Source of the DNA: Viscum album
Lineage: Eukaryota; Streptophyta; Magnoliopsida; Santalales; Viscaceae
Length of the DNA: 64,000 nucleotides
NCBI GenBank assembly: GCA_963277665.1
Contig: OY728159.1
Coordinates: 1,024,257,343-1,024,321,342 of the forward strand
Direction: 5' to 3'
Below the pieces are notes generated by a model that saw only the letters and a program-made list of their open reading frames with translations, searched no databases and was not told the DNA's origin. Below are positions 23,577 through 34,116 of this stretch, in pieces. Within the stretch, counting starts at the first letter, position 1, and every line of letters begins with the position of its first letter. Both the position numbers and the translations under genes were made by a program.

Positions 23577-24084
23577 TGTAACGCCCCGACCCCAGAATCC
23601 TAGATTCATTGCATTATTACATAACATTGGAATGATTATAATGAATCAAGTCCCAACGGATCGATCAGTTTAGCAGACTTGGAATATAGATTACATACAT
23701 GAAGTTCAACATTACAACTTGAAAAGAAAAACAACTATAATTTATTCCATTAGAAACGTCCAAGCCTTCTAAATTAGGCCAAAAAGTCACTCATAACTAT
23801 CTTCTTCATATCCTGGGAAAATAAAACATAAGAAAGGGGTGAGATCAGATACTTAAAAAGGGTAAATAATTTAGTGGAAGCTATAAACATTTAAGGAATG
23901 ATTTGTAATAAAACAACAACCTTTTAAACATAAACTTATACATAATATCAAAAATATAAATCAAACATTACCATATAAACATTCACATGGATATTCTAAT
24001 AGTCGAATAATCACATGTAATAATTATTTTTGGAATGAGTGAATGTATAATACCATACTTTAATTTCTGTGTCAAGGCCTCGTG

Positions 24085-24300
24085 CTTGGACCTATTGGCT
24101 AATTGTAACCAGACCCAAACCCAGAGAGCCTCTGTAACCGGACTCCATCCCGAAGAGCCTCTTTAACAGGACTCCAACCCAGATAGCCTCTATAACCGGA
24201 CTCCAACACGGAGAGCCTCTGTAACCAGACTCAAACCCAGAGGGTCCGCTATAACCAGACCCCAACACGAAGGGCTTACATTTACTGGTCCCCAACCGGG
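24085..24300 (-). repeat. ~29-bp minisatellite in 3' LTR
   Basis: About seven tandem units of the type TAACCGGACTCCAACCCGGA followed by GAGCCTCTG (+ strand). This is a G+C-rich island in AT-rich DNA. The homologous array in the other LTR is at 29890-30115. Confidence 0.9.
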
Positions 24301-25329
24301 AAAATACTAGTATAATACATTCAGCATAAGAAAATGCTGAAATATAACATAATAATTCTTATTAAAACTAGAAAAAAAATTCAATACTTTATCAACAAAC
24401 CATGAATGGTATAAAAATAACACTTCCATAGTCAAACATATCACAAAAATTCAATACAATATGGAATATTCGTATCCGAATAAATCAACTTATAACAAAT
24501 TTAAAATCAATCAATGGATGTTTATATAGATGAAATTTATTTTTAAAACTCATTGTGAGAAATATTCCTTTTTCAGAAAACCATTTAAAAGTCACAAAAT
24601 TAAAAAAGGAAGGCATTTAAAGACATTTTGGAATCAAAGTGTCCCATATCACTATAAAACATTTGAAAGGAATTAAAATTTTTAAAAAATTCATTTCAAT
24701 ATAAATAAATCCATAAAACCAATGTTGAAAACATCGATATTAATGAGAATTATTTTGAAGAATAAATATCTAAAACATTTAAAATGATGTTTTAGTAAAA
24801 ACATCCCTTAAAAAGAATCGTTTTGAAAACTAATTTATGAATCATGGAAATGGATAATAAATATGTGGATGTAGATACTTATGTAAAAAAAACCCACAGA
24901 TAATAAAGAGATTGTGAAATTAACCCTTACCAATTTGGTAACTTATAAAACATACACCCCATGAAATAAGTACCATAAAATGAACATGTAAATACAGAAA
25001 AACCTCTTACCATGCACTTTCCTTTGGTCGAGGGTACGTTTAGCCTTATATATAATGGCCATTATATGTTATTAGATTATAACAGAACCATATTTATATA
25101 TATTATATCATACATGATTCATTTATGAATTTTATACTACCCATTTAATAATGATTTTCCTGTTAAATTATCATTTCGTGTAATAATCGCTTTCTTTGTC
25201 GTACGTATTTTAACTTGTTATTCTTCACCGTATCATTTATATCATGATTTAAATACTTACATAATTCAAACCATGATTCATATATCATATATATTTAGAA
25301 TATAAGTATTTATAATAGATATATATATA

Positions 25330-25810
25330 TGAAATGGAATACACCATTTATGGAGATGGTAGGTCGTACGTATGCATTACGCTGTTTCTATTTTCATATC
25401 GTATTGAACGGAAGTAAGTGAATAAGATATATATAAGTAAATAAATACACACACACACACAGATATATATATATATCCAGTATAATTATTATGTCATATA
25501 TGACATACTTATTAGTAATATATGTTTTTTATAATCATTGAGGAATGGTGAACGTGGAAATGAATCTCATCGCGTCATGGAGACGGTAATCCGTACGTAC
25601 GCACGAGCAACAATATCATTTCTTTAAAGGTGTATAATTGGATGGAATATCATATATACATAATCATTATCATGATATATTTATTATTTACAACAATCAC
25701 ACATCATTATTATACCCATCCAAATAATAATTAATTGAATAATAAATACACCACGACGTGAATACGTTAAGTCGTACGTACGCACGTATGGTGACCTGTC
25801 ATTCAAAGGA
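25330..25810 (-). repeat. Three ~200-bp repeats carrying a TACGTACG box
   Basis: Related units place GGAGATGGTAGGTCGTACGT (about 25353), GACGGTAATCCGTACGTACG (about 25583) and ACGTTAAGTCGTACGTACG (about 25764) at about 200-bp intervals. The CpG-rich cores stand out in CpG-poor DNA. The same three units occur in the other LTR near 31262, 31474 and 31658. Confidence 0.75.
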
Positions 25811-26126
25811 TGGATAGAATAATTAATATAGTTGTACTATATTTATAATAACATAAAAGTAAATAGAATATATATTAGTTATTATTTTATAATTAAAACC
25901 ACAAATAAATACGAAGTGGACGAAGAATGGAACATGAAAGAGGTGATGAAATATTTACCTCTTCTTAAGGTTCTTCCTTTTGATTTGATCAAATATAATT
26001 CTTAGGTTGGATTTCTGATCAAAATAAGGCCTCTAAGAGTAAGGGAGGAATGTTGGAAGGATATTTGGGTAGGGTTTGTTTGGGTGAAATGGAATTGATG
26101 GTGTGAATTAGAGAAAAGGGGGAGTT

Positions 26127-26138
26127 CCCTTTTATAAG
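26127..26138 (-). promoter_or_regulatory. TATA box of the 3' LTR
   Basis: The minus strand reads CTTATAAAAGGG. About 25-40 bases downstream comes the C/T-rich CTCCCCCTTTTCTCTAATTC, a plausible start region. The matching site in the 5' LTR (32024-32035) is mutated to CTTAAAAAAGGG. Confidence 0.6.
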
Positions 26139-28222
26139 AGGAGTGATGGGAACCTTAGGAAAAGAAAGAAATATTATTTAATAATAAAATCATTTTCAGA
26201 TTCTAATGTCTCCTAAGTGGATTATATAAAGTATAAGGTGGGTATGGGTCTAAAACCACTCAACCAAAATGTTTTAGATAGGTTTGGGTCACTATATTAA
26301 CCATATCATTTAGATTTAACTCTTTTTTATATAGTTTGAGATTTACCATGTCTCTTTGTATTTTTTTATTATATGGTTAATAAACATACTATAATCTTCC
26401 AACTGAACCCCAGGAGATCCATTAATGATAAAACTACCATTATATAAGTCTTTTGGACAAACCTTATATTTATAAGTATATAATATCAATTAATAATATA
26501 ATATTTATTTTAAAAATTCTTTTTTTGTCAATTTTGACACTATTTGGTATTTTGTTTTTTCTAAATTTATAACAGCATTATTACTTCAAACACAATTCAT
26601 AAAACCAACCCTAACATGTAATATTAAGCTAGAAAAGTAGTGAAATTCATAAAAATACTCAAATTACATTTATTTGGAAATTTATAATATCAATTATTTT
26701 AATATTTCATTAATTAGGTAATTACTGCATCATCATTTTGTCATAAATATATTTAATTATATAATGTCTAAAAATTATAAAGAAAATACCACGATTTAGA
26801 AAAACTTTTTAATTTTCAAAATTATATTTATAGTCGAAAAGATAACATATATAACCCCATGTAATAATTGATTTACTAAAAGATATTTGTTTATGTCATT
26901 TTTTCCATTAGTTTATGTTAATTAAAATAAAGTGTCATTATCATATATAAGTGGCTCCATTGGGACACAAAATCAACCCAAATAGTCCCATGGTGGCCAT
27001 GACTCATCCAATAATTTTTGGACAACTGTTAGGTTAATTTTTTATTATTATGGTATTCTTTTTACCTTGAATTACCTTATATACCTTTAACTGTGGTAAA
27101 TAAAAGTAAACAGTAACTATTCACAAAAAACAATTATCTTATTGAACTGCATTTTACACATCGATATTAATCGTTTATCTCTAATTTTTTAAATTCAACT
27201 CACAAATGCGGTAAAATTATGTTTTATGTAAATTTGCAAATACTCTTAGGAGGTAGGTAAAAGACGGTAAAAAGTTCGATAAAATTTTTATATATCTAAA
27301 ATTATTATAAACAAACTCTAATGAATTAAATTAAACATATATTGGTATTATGAATCTATTTTGAAATAAAATAAATTTAAATAAAATAAATAATTATTTA
27401 AATAAAAATTCTGTTTTAAACAATAACTCAGTGTTTTTCACTATTCGTCAAAAATTGAATGTTTTCAGAAATATACCAAAATCTCACCCTAAGATAATAT
27501 TGGTATTATGAATTCAAAAATTAAGCCTATTTTGTCAAATTCAAAACATAAAATTTTTATTTATTAATTTAAAATTAATTCCTGTTGTAAAAACCAAAAA
27601 GCGGGTTTTTAAGAAATAATAACTAACACAAGATTGATACTTTTTTTTGTTCAATTTCAAAGTGAAATTATTTAAAATGAATAACATTGGATTAAATGGT
27701 AAAAATATAATCCATTTATACTTAAAAAACATTAAAATGTATATTTTAAAACTAATAATTATTTTGATTAAAAATGTTGTTTTCAGTTTAAATATAGGAT
27801 TTTTCATTATTCACTCAAATAAGAAAGTTAGCAGATAAACACAAAAAATTTATTAAAACTAAATTATTATGTCCCTAACCTAAATAATATGTTTATTTTG
27901 AAAAATTCAATTTATAAAAGTTTCAATTATTATATTTAAAAAGGGTTTTCCATTAAAAGGTGGTAAAATTGCATTCTTTGAAAAATCCTTCTTTTATTTG
28001 AAAAAAATTAATTTGTTCTTACATTATGTCTAAGATACTCATAATATGGATTCTAAAATTATATGAATTATATAAATACCAAAATTCTATTAATATTTTT
28101 CATAACAGCTTTTGAATGACTAGTTTGGTAAGTCATGGTGCGCTTGAACCTAGTGTTGCGTTTAGTGCAAGTTGTTGAATTACTTTGAAGAAATGATGTA
28201 ATATAAAATATTGGGGTGTTCA

Positions 28223-28236
28223 TTATTTCCTCCTTC
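28223..28236 (-). promoter_or_regulatory. Polypurine tract of the giant-LTR element
   Basis: The minus strand reads GAAGGAGGAAATAA immediately before the 3' LTR start. Confidence 0.7.
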
Positions 28237-28711
28237 AATAAATTTAAACCTCTCAATTTGAAATTGTTCTTCTAAAATAAAAGTTTTAAAATATAAAATA
28301 CCTTTGTCAGAAAACCCAGATCGGAAATTGGGTTAATATAATTTAGTCTTAATAAGAGGAGAAGGGGAATGAAAAAGTCACCACCAAATTATGATCTTTT
28401 TTTCAAGAACATTGGTGTCAATTAGAAACACATAATTGGAGGAAAAAATGAAATATTTATAGGGATTAATTGAGGTCATCAATTACAAACAACTGTAGAA
28501 TTGAGGGCCTCAAATCCATCAATCTGTGATGATTCAAAATATCATCGGTTCAACATAACATAAGGTATTAACATAACACTTTTTTAGTTTTAAGATCCCT
28601 TACCTAATGATTAAGAATTAATTTCATCATAGAATAAGAGAAAAAAATAGTTGACATATAGAGTTCCAACATTTTCTTCTTTTTCTTCCCATCAAATCCA
28701 TATGACTTAGA

Positions 28712-28879
28712 GAATTATTTACTTATCTTATTAACACATGATATTATTTCTTCATATGTTGAGAATACAAGGGAGACTATTTCCATTCTAAATGTTGGAT
28801 TATTAATGTTAAAGTTATTATCCTTCTTACTCTTTGGATCATACGTATTGTTGGAGTTCACATTTCTTCTACTAGACAC
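28712..28879 (-). pseudogene. Possible gag N-terminal remnant
   Basis: An ATG at about 28879 (minus) opens MVSSRRNVNSNN and runs about 55 codons to a stop. The basic SRR start and the position about 500 bp after the primer site are what one expects for gypsy gag, but no capsid block or zinc knuckle follows. A longer in-frame ATG exists at 28936. Short and AT-rich, so a chance frame remains possible. Confidence 0.3.
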
Positions 28880-29068
28880 CATTTCTATGAAATGGAATAC
28901 ACTCGGTGAATTTATTAATCGAAATGAATAATTCAAAACTTGTAAATTACCTAATTTAAATTTAACAGTTTATGGTTATAATCCATAATAATTAAAATAT
29001 TTTCTTTTAGGAGGTATATACTAATAAATACTTCATAATTATTTGTAAATAAAATTAGAATTATCCTA

Positions 29069-29230
29069 AGCATATCCCTCGGGAGTGTCGTAACCAATGG
29101 TGCAGCAAGTCCCGTTGTCGTGCACCAGTTCATGTTCGAGTCTAGATCAAAGCGGTGTTTTTCGGATTTACACATAGGAACATTTGTGCCAGAGCTGCCT
29201 CTACCTACACGTATCTAGATAGGGATGTAT
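29069..29230 (+). other. GC-richer island, candidate tRNA-derived SINE fragment
   Basis: A 160-bp block of balanced composition inside AT-rich DNA. On the + strand it has GTAACCAATGG (about 29089), weakly like a Pol III A box, and GTTCGAGTC at about 29133-29141, close to the B box GGTTCGANNCC. No poly-T or poly-A end or duplication was found. It could equally be a conserved packaging or leader segment of the element. Confidence 0.25.
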
Positions 29231-29367
29231 TTCTTGGGAAACTGACAAAACCACTACATTATCAAAATTTTAGGAAGTTCATCTAAATATTCCTCAAATT
29301 CTAGCTAAGGGTAATGTGCTCTATTCAGAGTTTATCTAAATCTATTTTACTACGTTTTTTCTAATCT

Positions 29368-29380
29368 TCCTCTGATACCA
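29368..29380 (-). promoter_or_regulatory. Primer binding site of the giant-LTR element
   Basis: The minus strand reads TGGTATCAGAGGA two bases after the 5' LTR end. The first ten or eleven bases match the plant initiator-Met primer site. Confidence 0.88.
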
Positions 29381-29889
29381 ACTGTAATTCCCAGACCCCA
29401 GATGCCTAGAGTCGGTGCATTATTATATAAAATTGGCATGATTAAAATGAATCAAGTCTTGAAGGACCGATATGTTTAGTAGTTTTGGAAAATATATTAC
29501 ATACAAGAAGTTAAACATTACAACTTGAAAAGAAAAAAACTATAATTTATTCCATTAGAAACTTCCAAGCATCCTTGATTATTCTTGAAAGTCACTCATA
29601 ACTATCTTCATCATATACTGGGAAAACAAAACATAAGAAAGGGGTGAGCTCATATGCTCAGTAAGGGTAAATACTTTAGCGGAAGCTATAAACATTTAAG
29701 GAAAGATGTGTAATAAAACAACATCCTTTTAAATATAAATTTGAACATAATATGGAAAAAATAAATCAAACATTAGCATATAAACACGAACATGGATATT
29801 CTACTAGTCTAATAATCTCATGTAATAACTAATTTCATATTGGGGGAATGCATAATACCGGACATTAATTTCTGTGTCAAGGCCTCGTG

Positions 29890-30115
29890 CCAGGACCTAT
29901 GGTCTAACTATAACCGGACCCAAACCCGGAGAGCCACTGTAACTGGACTCCATCCTGGAGAGCCTCTGTAACCGGACTCGAACCCGGAGAGCCTCTATAA
30001 TCAGACTCCAACCTAGAGATCCTCTATAACCAGACTCTAACACTGAGGATCACTATAATCAGAACCCAACCCAGAGGGCTTACTTTTACCAGTCCCTAAC
30101 CCAGAACATACTAGT
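29890..30115 (-). repeat. ~29-bp minisatellite in 5' LTR
   Basis: About seven units, homologous to 24085-24300, with unit-to-unit differences that differ between the two LTRs. Confidence 0.88.
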
Positions 30116-31239
30116 CCAATACATTCATCCTAAGAAAAGGTTGAAATATAACATAAACATTCATATTAAAACTATCGTACAAAATGTCTATACTTTTTCC
30201 AGAAACCATGAATGGTAAAAAAACACATCCATAGTCAAACATATCACAAAACATTCAATAAAATATTTAATATTTTTATTATAATAAATCAACTTCAAAC
30301 AATTTTAAAATAAATCAATGGATATTGATATAGATTAAAATGATTTGTAAAAATCATTGTTAGAAATATCCCTTTTTCATAAAAATATTTAAAAGTAACA
30401 CAATTTAGAAAGGAATACATTTAAAGACATTTTTGAATAAAAGTTTCCAATACCACTTTGACACTTTTTAATGGAATAAATATTTTAAAAACATTCATGT
30501 CTATATAAATAAATCCTTAAAAACCATTTTGAAAACATGGACATTAAAGAGAATGATTTAGAAGAATAAATATTTAAAACATTTAAAATTATGTTTTAGT
30601 AAGAAATTATCTTAAAAATAATCCTTTTCAAAACTGCTTTATGAATCATGGACATGGACAATAAATATTTCCCAGTATATACTTACGTAAAAACAACTTC
30701 TGATAATAGTGAAATTGTGAAATTAACCCATACCAATTTGGTAACATATAAAACATACACAAAATGAAAGAGGTACCATACAATTAAGACGTAAATATAA
30801 ATAAATTAATGTGTATTAAACAAAGAATACAATTATTGGTAGTACATACACATCACAAAAGTAAATAGTCGCGATATAGTATGAATCTCACAGGAATAGG
30901 GAGTGAGATGAAAACCCCTTACATTTCACATTCCTTTGGTCGAGGGTACATTTAACCTCATGTATAATGTCTATCATATGTTATTAGATTATACCAGAAC
31001 CATATTAATATTTATTATATCAAACATGATTCATTTATGAATTTTATACTACCATTTTAATAATTATTTTCATTTTAAGTTACCATTTTGTGTAATAATC
31101 GTTTTCTTTATCATACGTATTTTAACTTGTTATTCTTGACTGTATCATTTAGATAATGATTTAAACACATCAAGAATAAAAATCATGATTTATATATAAT
31201 ATATATTTATAATATAAATATTTATAACTGATAGATATA

Positions 31240-31700
31240 TGAAATTGAATACACTATTTATGGAGACGGTAGGTCTTACGTACGTATAAACGTTGTTTCT
31301 GTTTTCATATCATATTGAACGAAAGTAAGTGAATAAGATATATGTCAGTACATAAATACAAAAAATATATATCCAGTAGCATTAATATGTCATATATTAC
31401 ATAATTATTAGTAATATATATTTTTAAAATTGTCGATGAACGGTGAATGTGGAAATGAATCTCATCGCGTCGTGGAGTTGGTAATCCGTACATACACATT
31501 AGCGACAATATCATTTCCTTAAAGGGGTATAATTGGATGGTATATCATATAAATAGAATAATAATCATGTTCTATTTATTATTTACATCACTTACACATC
31601 GTTATTATACCCATCTAAATAATAATGTATTGAATAACAATTACACCACGACGTGGAGACAGTAAGCCGTATGTACGTACATATGGTGACATGTCATTAA
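31240..31700 (-). repeat. Three ~200-bp repeats carrying a TACGTACG-like box
   Basis: Homologous to 25330-25810. Cores read CTTACGTACGTAT (about 31274), TCCGTACATACAC (about 31485) and GCCGTATGTACGTAC (about 31667). Several CpGs have changed to TpG or CpA. Confidence 0.65.
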
Positions 31701-31847
31701 AATGATGGATAGAATAATGAATATGGTTGTACCATATTTATAATAAAATCATAGTATATAGAAGATACTGGAGTTATTATTCTAGAATAAAAACAACACT
31801 GAAAGAGGAAGTGGAAGAAGAAACAAACATGAAAGAGGTGATGAAAT

Positions 31848-31858
31848 ACTTACCTCTT
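31848..31858 (-). promoter_or_regulatory. Candidate 5' splice site in LTR leader
   Basis: The minus strand reads AAGAG|GTAAGT, a near-ideal plant donor, about 170 bases downstream of the TATA position. The other LTR has AGGTAAAT at the same place. Acceptor not identified. Splicing is inference. Confidence 0.3.
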
Positions 31859-34111
31859 CTTCTGGTTCTTCCTTTTGATTTGATCAAATGGGATCCTTAT
31901 GTTGGATTTATGCCCAAACGAAGGCCACTAGGATTAAGGGTGAAATGTTGGGAGGATATTTGTGTAGAAGTTTGGCTGACAAAAAAAGGCTTTGAAGGTG
32001 TGAATTAGAGATAAGGGGGAGTGCCCTTTTTTAAGAGGAGTGAGGGGGACCTTAAGAGAAGCTAGAAATATTATTTTATAATAAAATCATCTTCGGTTTC
32101 AAATGGCTCCAAAGTGGATTATTTAAATTATAAGGTAGGGATGGGTCAAAAACCTCTAAACCAATAGGTTTTATATAGGTTTGGGTCTCTATATTAACCA
32201 TATCTTTTAGATTTAACTTGTAGTTAAATGTTTTGACATTTACCATGTATCTTTGAATTTTTATATTATATTGTTAATAAACATACTATAAACTTCCAAA
32301 AGATCCCAAAGTGGTTCATTAATGATAAAAATATCATTATATAAGTATTTTTTCCAAACCGTAGGTTTCTATGAATATAATATCAATTAATAATATAATA
32401 TTAGTTTTAAAAACTGTTTTATGTCAATTTTGACACTATTTTGTATTTTTTTTTTCTAAAATTATAACAGATTTAATACTTTGATAAAAATTAATATAAC
32501 CAACCCTAAAATGTCATATTATCCTATAAAAGTAGTTTAATTCATAAAAAGTATCATATTACATTTATTTGGATATATATAATATCAATTATTTTAATAT
32601 TTCATTAATTAGGTTATTATTGTATCATCATTGTGTCACAAATAAATTTAATTAGGTAATGTATAAAAATTATTAAAAAAAATACCATGATGTTTTAAAA
32701 CATTATATATTTCAAAATAATATTTATAGTCGAAATGATAACTTATATAACTCCATGTAAGAATTGATTTACTAAAAGATATTGTTTTATGTCATTTTTG
32801 CCTTTACTTTAAGTTAATTAAAATAAAGTGTCATTATCATTCACAAGTGCCTCCATGGGGACCCAAAATCGACCCAAAGATTACCATGGTCGGCCATGAC
32901 TCATAAAATAAGGTTAGGAGATGTTTTTAGGTAATTTTTTATTATTATGATATTCTTTTTACCTTGAATTTCCTTACTTACCTTTAAGTTTGGTAAATAA
33001 AAGTAAAAAGTTACTACTCACCAAAAATTATTTTTATCTTATTGAACCACATTTTTCACATTGCTATTAACCATGTCACATGGATTTATTAAATTCAACT
33101 CACTGATGTGGTAAAATTATGTTTTATGTAAATTTTCAAATACACATAGGAGGTAGGTCAAAGACGGTAAAAAGTTCAATAAAATTTTTGTATATCTAAA
33201 ATTATTATAAACTGACTCCAAAAAATTACATTGAATATATATAGGTATTATGTGTCTATTTTGACCTAAAATAAATTTAAATAAAATGATAATTATTTAT
33301 ATAAAAAGTCAGTTTAAAAAAATAACTCAGTGTTTTTCACAATTCATATAAAATTGAAAGTCTTCAGAAAAATACAAAAATTTCACCCTAAGCTAATATT
33401 GGTATTCTGAATTCGAAATTTTACCAAATTAAAAACATAGAAGTTTAATTTATTAATTTAAAATTAATTTCCATTGTAAAAACAAAAAAGCATGTTTGTA
33501 TGAAATAATAACTAACAAAATATTTATACTTATTTATGTTCTATTTCAAAGTGAAATTATTTCCAATGAATAACATTGGATTAAAATGTACAGATATAAT
33601 CTATTTATACTTCAAAGCCATTAAAATGTATAAATTAACACAAAAATTTATTTTGATTAAAAAATTTATTTTCTGTTAAAATATAGTATTTTTTTTATTC
33701 ACCCAAATTTGAACGTTATCAGATAAACACCAACAATATTTTGAAACTGAATTATTATGTCGCGATTCTAAATAAAATGATTATTTTGTCAAATTAAATA
33801 TATAAAATTTTAAAATATTATAATTAAAAAGGGATCCCCATTAAAGGGTGGTAAAATTTCATTTTTTGAAAAATACTTCTTTTATTTGAAAAATATGAAT
33901 TTATTCTTACATTATGTCTAAGAAACTCATAATATGGATTCTAAAATTATAAGGATTATATAAAGTTAAAAATTTAGTAAATATTATTCACAACCACTTT
34001 TGGATGGCTAGTTTGGTAAGTCATACTGTGCTTGATATCAATTCTTCTTGTAGTGAAAGTTATTGAATTACTTTGAAGAAATAATGTACTATGAAATCTT
34101 GGGGTGTTAAA

Positions 34112-34116
34112 AATGA
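34112..34116 (+). repeat. Target-site duplication, right copy
   Basis: AATGA, equal to 23572-23576. Confidence 0.85.

Larger units (their letters stand above)
23577..28222 (-). repeat. 3' LTR of the giant-LTR element
   Basis: Read on the minus strand it starts TGAACACCCC at 28222 and ends GGGGCGTTACA at 23577. In order along the minus strand: long AT-rich U3, TATA box 26127-26138, donor-like AGGTAAAT at about 25958, three TACGTACG repeats (25330-25810), TCGACCAAAGG near 25020, ~29-bp minisatellite 24085-24300, an ATCTCACCCCTTTC segment near 23838, and the end. It aligns collinearly with 29383-34111. Confidence 0.88.
28223..29382 (-). other. Internal region of the giant-LTR element
   Basis: Only 1160 bp between the LTRs. 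It holds the primer site at the top end, a ~500-bp leader, a possible gag N-terminus at about 28715-28879 and the polypurine tract. No protease, RT, RNase H or integrase motif is present on either strand. The element therefore looks like a deletion derivative or a LARD-type non-autonomous element. Confidence 0.8.
23577..34111 (-). mobile_element. Non-autonomous LTR retrotransposon with giant LTRs
   Basis: A 10.5-kb element on the minus strand. The 5' LTR is 29383-34111 (4729 bp), the internal region 28223-29382 (1160 bp) and the 3' LTR 23577-28222 (4646 bp). Evidence: long collinear direct repeats, TG/CA-type ends (one C-to-A at 34110), a primer site TGGTATCAGA at 29371-29380 two bases inside the 5' LTR, a purine tract next to the 3' LTR, and an AATGA duplication on both sides. 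There is no pol. About 89% of the element is LTR. LTR start, primer site and the GAGCTCACCCC-type R segment resemble Del/Tekay chromoviruses, which would have mobilised it. LTRs look roughly 80-85% identical by eye. Confidence 0.88.
29383..34111 (-). repeat. 5' LTR of the giant-LTR element
   Basis: Read on the minus strand from 34111 (TTTAACACCCC, original TGT.. damaged) to 29383 (GGGAATTACA). Collinear with 23577-28222, including paired landmarks at 30951/25021 (CCTTTGGTCGAGGGTAC), 31830/25933 (ATGAAAGAGGTGATGAAATA) and 32826/26930 (TAAAGTGTCATTATCAT). It carries some extra bases near 30800-30920. Confidence 0.88.

Noticed and set aside
24085..24300. Regular ~29-bp repeats resembling a CRISPR array
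   Set aside because: Units are contiguous and degenerate with no unique spacers, in plant retrotransposon LTRs; it is a minisatellite.
29133..29141. Possible tRNA gene (GTTCGAGTC)
   Set aside because: No cloverleaf can be formed around it and the acceptor stem is missing; kept only as a weak SINE hint.
31727..32008. 93-codon + strand frame partly conserved in both giant LTRs (MKEVMKYLPLL...)
   Set aside because: It is antisense to the element. The other LTR copy (from about 25933) stops early, and the similarity is explained by LTR homology.
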